This document shows, in pieces, positions 1 to 5,047 of a DNA stretch of 5,047 nt. The notes under the pieces are model-generated. The model worked only from the letters and a program-made list of their open reading frames with translations, searched no databases and had not been told where the DNA came from. This DNA is from CAYURR01 sp964446745 (GTDB lineage Bacteria; Bacillota; Clostridia; Lachnospirales; WQUN01), in contig CAYURR010000199.1 of assembly GCA_964446745.1 (NCBI GenBank), positions 1-5,047 of the forward strand. Direction: 5' to 3'. Both the position numbers and the translations under genes were made by a program. Numbering within the stretch: position 1 is the stretch's first letter; the number at the start of each line of letters is the position of its first letter.

Positions 1-25
1 CGCCTTAATAATAAAAAGAATACGC

Positions 26-73
26 AAAAAAAGGCACACCAATGGAACATTGACTGTCCCACAGATGTGCCTT
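26..73 (-). terminator. Intrinsic terminator ending the minus-strand RNA
   Basis: The arms AAGGCACA (31-38) and TGTGCCTT (66-73) pair perfectly over 8 bp. An inner helix pairs 44-49 with 55-60, one pair being G-U only on the minus strand. In minus orientation the hairpin is followed by seven T residues (complement of A26-A32). On the plus strand there is no T-tract after the hairpin, so termination is expected only for minus-strand transcripts. Confidence 0.75.
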
Positions 74-172
74 GAGCTTCGCTCGTTAAGCAATCCGTTA
101 CCGCATATGCGGCCCGGCCCCATGACCCCGTACATTTTGTCCGTGGGTTCATCGCCTGCTCAGATATATCGT
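26..172 (-). ncRNA. Putative structured RNA of about 147 nt, family not recognised
   Basis: A minus-strand promoter and an intrinsic terminator bracket a segment rich in pairing, so a short transcript is likely; its 5' end near 172 is inferred from the -10 box. Reading 5' to 3' on the minus strand, visible helices are: a closing stem of 157-162 with 87-92 (6 bp, one G-U); inside it, a hairpin of 145-152 with 122-129 (7 of 8 paired) and a CCGCATATGCGG palindrome at 101-112; then a GAGC-GAA-GCTC hairpin (74-84); then the terminator. Two of these pairs are G-U on the minus strand but would be A-C mismatches on the plus strand, which supports this orientation. I looked for the signatures of 6S, SRP, RNase P, tmRNA, T-box, c-di-GMP, fluoride, guanidine, ZTP and cobalamin RNAs and matched none. 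It could be a free-standing small RNA, or an attenuator leader for a minus-strand gene left of position 1. Confidence 0.5.
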
Positions 173-177
173 CTATT

Positions 178-207
178 AATATATGTAAAATTCATATCAA
201 TTGTCAA
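178..207 (-). promoter_or_regulatory. Sigma-A type promoter for the minus-strand RNA
   Basis: On the minus strand a perfect -35 TTGACA (207-202) is followed after 18 bp by the -10 TATATT (183-178). This places the transcription start near 172. The transcript runs leftward into the structured segment and terminator. The match is stronger than for the plus-strand promoter facing the other way at 230-258. Confidence 0.65.
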
Positions 208-229
208 CAGAAACTTTCCGTGTACACCA

Positions 230-258
230 TTGACTTTTATAAATATATGTGTTAGAAA
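230..258 (+). promoter_or_regulatory. Candidate promoter for the EAL/V4R signalling gene
   Basis: TTGACT (230-235), a 17-bp spacer and TAGAAA (253-258) give a reasonable sigma-A promoter with a start near 265, leaving a leader of about 40 nt. Its -35 lies 22 bp from the -35 of the divergent minus-strand promoter. An 8-bp palindrome GTGTACAC (220-227) lies between them. A TATAAA at 238-243 is an alternative -10 but lacks a good -35. No c-di-GMP riboswitch is visible in the leader. Confidence 0.45.
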
Positions 259-293
259 AGTTTTAAGAAGTATAAAGAAAATTTATGGCAAAC

Positions 294-299
294 AAGGGG
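294..299 (+). promoter_or_regulatory. Ribosome binding site that decides the start of the EAL/V4R gene
   Basis: AAGGGG lies 6 nt before the ATG at 306, an ideal Shine-Dalgarno spacing. The upstream in-frame ATG at 285 has only an A-rich leader without a well-placed purine motif, and the ATG at 300 directly abuts this site. The start is therefore set at 306. Confidence 0.65.
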
Positions 300-305
300 A
301 TGTGT

Positions 306-3305
306 ATGGGGCGCATACTAGGGTGTTTGGCAAGGATAGCTTATGTAATGATGTGTATGTTATTCGTCTCGATGGCTGTTCCGGCCAAGGCTTTCGCCAC
401 CGAGCCAAACACGTTGCGTGTCGGGATATTTGACACCGCGGGGTATTATGGCAATGACGACGCAGGCCGCCCAAGCGGTTATGGCTACGCATATCTGGGC
501 GAGATAGCTAAGGTTTCGCCGTTATATATGATTACAGCCTATGACAAAGCCGATATCATGGATCAACTGAACGACGCGCTCGAACAGATACAGGTATCAA
601 AACCCTCGTTCAACACCGACCTGTATAACAAGTACTTTGAATCAGAGTCGAGTGTGCTACAGCTGACGTTAAAAGAAACTGAGTACATAAAAAATCATAA
701 ACCGATAAAGGTTGTATATGACAGTAACTGGGCGCCGTTTGAAAGCTTTGACAAAGTAGCGAACGCCCCAGTAGGCATTAACGCCGATATAATGAAAAGG
801 ATAGCTGAAAAGACAGGTTTATCATTTGAGTACATAAACGGTTTCAACTATGACGAGGCTATCAAGATGGTCAGTAACGGCGAGGCCGACATGCTCCTAA
901 GCTATGATACGAATTCGCAGAAGGGCAAGGAGTTGAATATCCAACTGTCGGACACGTTCCTCGACGCACCGATAGCTATTATCGGCAAGGAATATAACAT
1001 CACACCGAAGTCGGTATTTGCGGTACCCGGTACCTATACGATACCGCTTGCATATATACAAAGGCATTTCCCGAACAATAAAATCATCACGCTGCGCGGT
1101 ATAGAGGATTGTTACGCAGCTATACAAAACGGTGACGCGGACTTTACAGCCGAAAACATCTATGCCGCGAACTGTGTTATACAATACGGTACATATGGCA
1201 GCCTCGTCGTTGCGTCGATCACAACGCAGATGGATCGATTTTCATTCGCATTCAACGCTGATACGGATTATCAACTCATTAGTATAATAAACAAGGGCAT
1301 CCTGACCGTATCGGAGGCGGAAAAGGCAGCCTTGATATTGGCGCACACCACCAATATGGGATCTGAACGCGGACGGGAGCTGTTTGTCAAGCGTTATCGC
1401 GTTATGATCATGTTCGTGTTTTTAGTACTGTTCATTACATTGATTGCCGGATTGTTTATTATCATTCTACAGCAGATGAAAAACCGTAAGGCCCTATGGA
1501 AAATGGCCTATGTAGATGAGCTGACAGGTCTCAGTAATCTGAACAAATTTAAGATGGACGCTAAAAAGCTGCTTTCGGATAACCCAAACAAGCGTTATGT
1601 AATGGCCCTGCTGGATATCAATAAGTTCAACCTTATAAACGAGATATACGGATTTCCCGAGGGTGACAGGGTGCTGCTCGCGTTGAAGGATGGACTATAC
1701 GGATTTATCAATCCGGCCATAGACCTGATTGCGCGTAAGGACTCGGATGAGTTTTTGATATTTGCCGATTATGATCGGGTTATGCTTGACGGCTCGGAAC
1801 ATGATGGTTTTTCCGGGGAGTTAAAGGAGTATATGCTTGAAAAGACCGGGCACAAGCTGCGATTCTCGGTGGGGCGTTACTTAATAAAACCCGGTGAGAA
1901 CGATATCGATGCTGTCTTTGAAAAGGTAAACTACGCGCACAGCATGGCAAAGCAGAGCTCGCCGGTGTCTGAGATATACGATTACGACGATGATATGAAG
2001 AAGCAGGCGATTCGCCACAGAGAGATAGAGAACAAGATGGAGGCCGCATTGAATAATAACGAGTTTATTATCTACTTGCAGCCGAAATATCGACTCGAGG
2101 ACGAGAGGCTGACGGGTGCGGAGGCGCTCGTGCGTTGGCAGGAAAAGACCGGCAAGGATGTCGTTTACCCGTCTGAGTTCGTACCGTTGTTTGAAAAGAA
2201 TGGGTTTATCGTGCGTCTCGACATGTATATGTTTAAAAAGGCGTGCGAAATCATAAGCGGCTGGATGGGGCAAGGGCTGCCGCTGACAACGATCTCTGTC
2301 AATTTCTCGCGCATCCATTTACAAAATCCAGACTTCGTGGACGAGATCATTGCGATAGCGGATAGCTTTAACGTACCTAAGCGTTATCTTGAGATAGAGC
2401 TGACGGAGTCCACGATATTTGATAACGAGGCCGTACTCGAGGATGTGCTTGTGAAATTGCACAATGTGGGCTTTACACTGTCGATGGATGATTTCGGTAC
2501 GGGTTATTCCTCGCTGGGTCTGTTGAAGAACCTACCGGTAGATGTTATCAAGATAGATCGCGCGTTCTTTACAAATAACCGATATAAATCTCGTGCACGC
2601 ACCGTTATCGAGAGCGTGGTCAAGATGGCCAAGGACCTCGACATACATACGGTGGCCGAGGGAGTTGAAACCTTTGAGCATGTAGAGTTTTTGCGCGAGA
2701 TTGGTTGCGAGAGCGTACAAGGGTATTACTTCGCAAAACCCATGCCCGCTGCGGACTTCTCAACACAGAGCTTTGTCGTTACGCCGGATAGGGTCGAGGC
2801 GGACTATAAACTGGATATCAAATTGCTAGGTGATATCGCACTAGGACGAGGGGTTCTCGGAGTCGAAATGCCGGTTGCCGTATACAGGCTGTTTGAGTTT
2901 GCTATACGTGAGGCACTGTCTGAGAGATACGGCGAGGGCGAGATGGAGGAAACCATGCGCATGGCCGGGAAGATATCGGGCAGGGTGTTCGCAAGTGAGA
3001 TATTAGATTTGAGCTTGGAGTTTAATGACTTCATCGATCAGCTTACAGAAAAGTGGCGTGAAATGAAGATAGGCTTGCTGAGACTGGAGCGGTTAGAAGC
3101 CGAGTCCGGCGCGGCAGTAATAACGATCAGAGACGACCTCGATTGTTCCGGGACGAAAGATGAGGGTAAGGTTATATGCAATTATGACGAGGGTTTTATC
3201 GCGGGTGTGCTCTATGAATATACAAAGAAGATATATACAGTTGTAGAGATAGACTGCTGGGGCAATGGTTCGGATGTCTGTCGGTTCGAGGTGATACCCA
3301 AATAA
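306..3305 (+). CDS. Membrane c-di-GMP phosphodiesterase: solute-binding sensor, degenerate GGDEF, EAL, V4R
   Basis: This 999-residue protein probably hydrolyses c-di-GMP to pGpG at the inner face of the membrane. The start at 306 is chosen for its Shine-Dalgarno; starting at 285 would add 7 residues. In order: signal peptide (about 1-31, cleavage after AFA); a remnant of a first periplasmic-binding-type domain (about 36-111); a complete second one (about 134-350); one membrane helix (about 366-388); GGDEF (about 399-553); EAL (about 571-818); V4R (about 831-997). The GGDEF signature reads DSDEF (479-483) and the RxxD inhibitory site reads PAID, so cyclase activity is unlikely. EAL residues look complete: EAL (606-608), N666, ELTE, DD (728-729), K749, EGVE with E785 and E788, and Q805. 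The V4R part carries C958, E981, C984 and C992, spaced like a zinc site. The gene is monocistronic, with its own promoter and a terminator just after the stop. Ligands are unknown. Domain calls are confident; net activity is inferred. Confidence 0.9.
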   Translation: MGRILGCLARIAYVMMCMLFVSMAVPAKAFATEPNTLRVGIFDTAGYYGNDDAGRPSGYGYAYLGEIAKVSPLYMITAYDKADIMDQLNDALEQIQVSKPSFNTDLYNKYFESESSVLQLTLKETEYIKNHKPIKVVYDSNWAPFESFDKVANAPVGINADIMKRIAEKTGLSFEYINGFNYDEAIKMVSNGEADMLLSYDTNSQKGKELNIQLSDTFLDAPIAIIGKEYNITPKSVFAVPGTYTIPLAYIQRHFPNNKIITLRGIEDCYAAIQNGDADFTAENIYAANCVIQYGTYGSLVVASITTQMDRFSFAFNADTDYQLISIINKGILTVSEAEKAALILAHTTNMGSERGRELFVKRYRVMIMFVFLVLFITLIAGLFIIILQQMKNRKALWKMAYVDELTGLSNLNKFKMDAKKLLSDNPNKRYVMALLDINKFNLINEIYGFPEGDRVLLALKDGLYGFINPAIDLIARKDSDEFLIFADYDRVMLDGSEHDGFSGELKEYMLEKTGHKLRFSVGRYLIKPGENDIDAVFEKVNYAHSMAKQSSPVSEIYDYDDDMKKQAIRHREIENKMEAALNNNEFIIYLQPKYRLEDERLTGAEALVRWQEKTGKDVVYPSEFVPLFEKNGFIVRLDMYMFKKACEIISGWMGQGLPLTTISVNFSRIHLQNPDFVDEIIAIADSFNVPKRYLEIELTESTIFDNEAVLEDVLVKLHNVGFTLSMDDFGTGYSSLGLLKNLPVDVIKIDRAFFTNNRYKSRARTVIESVVKMAKDLDIHTVAEGVETFEHVEFLREIGCESVQGYYFAKPMPAADFSTQSFVVTPDRVEADYKLDIKLLGDIALGRGVLGVEMPVAVYRLFEFAIREALSERYGEGEMEETMRMAGKISGRVFASEILDLSLEFNDFIDQLTEKWREMKIGLLRLERLEAESGAAVITIRDDLDCSGTKDEGKVICNYDEGFIAGVLYEYTKKIYTVVEIDCWGNGSDVCRFEVIPK

Positions 3306-3307
3306 AG

Positions 3308-3373
3308 AAAAAAACGGATTCACACGGATAAACCATTTTTATATGGTGTTGTCCCGTGTGAATCCGTTTTTTT
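3308..3373. terminator. Bidirectional intrinsic terminator between convergent genes
   Basis: A perfect 20-bp inverted repeat pairs 3308-3327 with 3354-3373; its core is CGGATTCACACGG, flanked by seven A on the left and seven T on the right. The loop contains a smaller hairpin (ACCAT 3332-3336 with ATGGT 3343-3347). Either strand therefore gives a GC-containing stem followed by a U-tract, so one element serves both the EAL/V4R gene (stop at 3303-3305) and degV. The degV stop codon (3374-3372) overlaps the edge of the repeat. Confidence 0.92.
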
Positions 3374-4232
3374 ATACCCGTTTCACTAATCCGATAGCGA
3401 GAAGACCAGGGCCTGTGTGAGCGCCGATTGTGACGCCGATGGAGCTTATGCCGAGATCGACGTTTAAGCCTTTGGATTTTAATGTATCATAAATGCCTTT
3501 TGCCTCGTCCATGCAGTCCGCCTGTAACACGATGAAATCGTATGCTTTGGCTTCGTCGCCCACATATTCAAGTGTCATCGCTATAGTCTTGTCGATCGCG
3601 CTTTTGCGTCCGCGGATTTTTGCTACCGGATTCAGTTCGGCATCTCGCATTACGATGATGGGTTTTATCTGCAGTAGCGCGCCCGCGAGTGCACTAACCT
3701 TGCCGATACGTCCGCCCTTTTGGAGATATTCAAGCGTATCGACGGTTAAAAATACCCTCGCGCCAATCTTGATCTCATCGACGATGCGTTGAATCTGAGG
3801 AACATCTTTGCCTTGCTTTATGAGGCTTACGATTTGATGCAATATAAGACCCTGTCCGCCTGATGCCTGTATCGAATCGATCACGCAGATGCGGCGGTCG
3901 GGATATTTACCGGTAAGGCTTTCGACGGCTGTCTGTGCGCTAGAATACGAACCGCTGAATTTGGACGATATGCATAAGCATACAATATCGTAACCGGCCT
4001 CGAGCGACGGCGTGAACGCATCCTCGTAATCCCCGGCAGAGGGGAGCGAGGTGGACGGAAAGACCTTTTTTTCCTTCAGGCGTTTATAGAAATCCGCAAC
4101 CGAGATCTCTTTATGCTCCTTTATGTAGGTCTGTTTGTCAAAGGTGACATAGAACGGAATAATGCCTATATCATTACGTTCATAATATGAAATGGGCAGA
4201 TCCGACGCACTGTCCGTAAATAGCTTTATCAT
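3372..4232 (-). CDS. degV: DegV family fatty-acid-binding protein (FakB-like)
   Basis: This 286-residue protein matches the usual DegV length of about 280-290. DegV/FakB proteins bind a fatty acid and, with the kinase FakA, present it for phosphorylation to acyl-phosphate for phospholipid synthesis; they are cytosolic. Visible family motifs are TDSASDLP near the N-terminus, PSTSLPS, SSKFSGSYSSA (the usual S-x-L-S-G-T-Y region near the lipid carboxylate), VIDS..ASGGQG, a LEYLQKGGRIGK stretch, and GAHTGPG near the C-terminus. ATG at 4232 is chosen as start because DegV proteins typically begin MIKLFTDS-like; a TTG three codons upstream (4241) is a possible alternative. The gene stands alone, with its own promoter overlapping that of yebC, and ends in a shared terminator. 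No kinase gene is in view, so which FakA it partners, and which fatty acid it prefers, cannot be read here. Several DegV paralogues per genome are common in Firmicutes. Confidence 0.93.
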   Translation of the reverse strand: MIKLFTDSASDLPISYYERNDIGIIPFYVTFDKQTYIKEHKEISVADFYKRLKEKKVFPSTSLPSAGDYEDAFTPSLEAGYDIVCLCISSKFSGSYSSAQTAVESLTGKYPDRRICVIDSIQASGGQGLILHQIVSLIKQGKDVPQIQRIVDEIKIGARVFLTVDTLEYLQKGGRIGKVSALAGALLQIKPIIVMRDAELNPVAKIRGRKSAIDKTIAMTLEYVGDEAKAYDFIVLQADCMDEAKGIYDTLKSKGLNVDLGISSIGVTIGAHTGPGLLAIGLVKRV

Positions 4233-4241
4233 GGCAACCAA

Positions 4242-4250
4242 CCTTTCCTT
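4242..4250 (-). promoter_or_regulatory. Ribosome binding site of degV
   Basis: The minus strand reads AAGGAAAGG just upstream of the start. The second AGG lies 9 nt from the ATG at 4232; the first AAGG lies 5 nt from a TTG at 4241. Both starts are mechanically possible, but family N-termini favour the ATG. Confidence 0.6.
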
Positions 4251-4272
4251 ACAGAATTAACAGTATTGGAAG

Positions 4273-4301
4273 ATTATAGCACAGCGGGGTTTGACATTCA
4301 A
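4273..4301 (-). promoter_or_regulatory. Promoter of degV
   Basis: On the minus strand TTGAAT (4301-4296) is followed after exactly 17 bp by a perfect TATAAT (4278-4273). The start is expected near 4266, giving a leader of roughly 35 nt. Its -35 box shares base 4296 with the -35 box of the divergent yebC promoter. Confidence 0.75.
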
Positions 4302-4319
4302 ATCCATTCATAATAAACT
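4291..4319 (+). promoter_or_regulatory. Promoter of yebC
   Basis: A perfect TTGACA (4291-4296) is followed after 17 bp by TAAACT (4314-4319), a 4-of-6 match to the -10 consensus. The start would fall near 4326, about 30 nt ahead of the yebC ATG. It fires away from the degV promoter, and the two overlap at their -35 elements. Confidence 0.65.
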
Positions 4320-4344
4320 TCATAAGAGATAACATACATATAAT

Positions 4345-4351
4345 GAGGAGG
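4345..4351 (+). promoter_or_regulatory. Strong ribosome binding site of yebC
   Basis: GAGGAGG, near the full anti-Shine-Dalgarno complement, ends 5 nt before the ATG at 4357. This fixes the yebC start and suggests efficient translation. Confidence 0.85.
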
Positions 4352-4356
4352 AACAT

Positions 4357-5047
4357 ATGTCGGGACATTCGAAGTTTGCGAATATCAAGCATAAGAAGGC
4401 CAAGAACGACGCAACAAAGGGAAAGGTATTTACACGGTTAGGCAGGGAGATAGCGATGGCGGTTAAATCCGGCGGACCGGACCCCGCGTCCAACGGTCGC
4501 CTCAGGGATATCATAGCCAAAGCAAAATCAAGTAACATGCCCAATGATACGATCGATCGTAGCGTCAAAAAGGCTGCGGGCGATATCGACGCGGTCAATT
4601 TCGAGCGCATAACATATGAAGGGTATGGCCCGAGTGGCGTTGCGGTAATGGTAGATGTGCTGACGGACAATCGCAATCGCGCGGCTGCAAATGTACGCAA
4701 TGCGTTTACAAAGGGCGCAGGTAATATGGGGCAGACGGGCTGCGTATCGTTCATGTTCGATGAAAAGGGCGTTATTATGGTCGAGCGCAGCGGAGCGGAC
4801 GAGGATGAATTGATGATGCTCGCGCTCGATGCAGGTGCAAAGGATTTCGAGGCATCTGACGAGGGTTACGAGATCGAGACCGCACCGGAGGACTTTTCGG
4901 CTGTCCGAGAGGCGATAGAGACTGCGGGTATTCCGATATACTCAGCGGAGGTCAGCTATGTGCCGCAGACCATGACGACGCTATCCGATCCTGAGGATAT
5001 CAAGCGCATGAACAAGCTTTTAGATCTACTCGATGAGGAGGACGATG
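4357..5047 (+). CDS. yebC: YebC/TACO1 family protein, 3' end cut by the window
   Basis: The reading frame stays open from ATG 4357 to the window edge, giving 230 residues of a family usually about 240-250 long, so only the last few residues and the stop are missing. The N-terminus MSGHSKFANIKHKKAKNDA is the family hallmark, followed by REIAMAVKSGGPDP, NMPNDTIDR, YEGYGPSGVAVMVD, LTDNRNR and KGAGNMG. Long described as a DNA-binding transcriptional regulator, the family is now linked to translation: mitochondrial TACO1 and bacterial homologues help ribosomes through difficult stretches such as polyproline. Its role here is inferred from that. The full-length form with the GHSKFANIKHKK start resembles the main YebC branch. 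In many bacteria ruvCAB lies next to yebC, but nothing downstream can be seen. It has its own promoter and a strong ribosome binding site. Confidence 0.95.
   Translation, partial: MSGHSKFANIKHKKAKNDATKGKVFTRLGREIAMAVKSGGPDPASNGRLRDIIAKAKSSNMPNDTIDRSVKKAAGDIDAVNFERITYEGYGPSGVAVMVDVLTDNRNRAAANVRNAFTKGAGNMGQTGCVSFMFDEKGVIMVERSGADEDELMMLALDAGAKDFEASDEGYEIETAPEDFSAVREAIETAGIPIYSAEVSYVPQTMTTLSDPEDIKRMNKLLDLLDEEDD

Noticed and set aside
26..160. The structured segment read as a plus-strand leader of the signalling gene
   Set aside because: On the plus strand two pairs become A-C mismatches, the hairpin lacks a T-tract, and the likely plus-strand promoter lies downstream at 230-258.
259..305. Possible c-di-GMP riboswitch ahead of the EAL gene
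   Set aside because: The leader from the predicted start is only about 40 nt, A-rich and unstructured. None of the class I or II aptamer motifs is present there or in the upstream segment.
285..305. ATG at 285 as start of the signalling protein
   Set aside because: It has no well-placed Shine-Dalgarno. The ATG at 306 has AAGGGG at 6 nt and gives a compact, normal signal peptide.
50..433. Open frame of 127 codons on the plus strand
   Set aside because: It runs through the structured RNA segment, both promoters and the start of the signalling gene in another frame. It has no ribosome binding site and its product resembles nothing.
1881..2318. Open frame of 145 codons on the minus strand
   Set aside because: It is antisense to the well-conserved GGDEF-EAL coding sequence and has no recognisable protein features.
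4350..4363. GAACATATGT, resembling half of a Gram-positive LexA (SOS) box
   Set aside because: Only one half-site fits (the second reads GTCG instead of GTTC). It overlaps the Shine-Dalgarno region and the Met-Ser codons of yebC, which explain the bases without a repressor site.
4320..4754. Open frame of 144 codons on the minus strand
   Set aside because: It lies antisense to yebC, whose protein is clearly recognisable over the same bases.

Overview
The window looks like a piece of a Firmicutes chromosome, most likely a clostridial lineage. The grounds are indirect: strong AGGAGG-type ribosome binding sites, sigma-A-like promoters, a DegV-family gene next to a clostridial-looking yebC, and a large membrane c-di-GMP protein with a periplasmic-binding-protein-type sensor of a kind common in Clostridia. 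I see no mobile element, CRISPR array, tRNA or rRNA.

Layout. (1) Positions 1-305 hold no convincing protein gene. The minus strand has a near-ideal promoter (178-207), a heavily base-paired segment, and an intrinsic terminator (26-73). Together these look like a transcription unit of about 147 nt for a structured RNA I do not recognise: either a free-standing small RNA or an attenuated leader for a gene beyond the left edge. (2) Positions 306-3305 (+) encode a 999-residue signalling protein with a signal peptide, a shrunken first solute-binding domain, a complete second one, one membrane segment, a degenerate GGDEF domain (DSDEF), an intact EAL phosphodiesterase domain and a C-terminal V4R domain with a Cys/Glu/Cys/Cys zinc-site pattern. 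(3) Positions 3308-3373 form a bidirectional terminator between convergent genes. (4) Positions 3372-4232 (-) encode a DegV/FakB-type fatty-acid-binding protein. (5) Positions 4233-4356 hold two divergent promoters whose -35 boxes share one base. (6) Positions 4357-5047 (+) encode a YebC/TACO1 family protein that runs off the right edge.

How they fit together. The three proteins do not form an operon; each gene appears to have its own promoter. The large protein probably lowers c-di-GMP in response to an extracellular ligand, with a second, cytoplasmic input through V4R. DegV and YebC are housekeeping-type genes, linked here only by a shared divergent control region that may prevent both from firing at once. 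The items most worth a second look are the unassigned RNA, the GGDEF(inactive)-EAL-V4R architecture with its putative zinc site, the internal deletion in the first sensor domain, and the overlapping divergent promoters.
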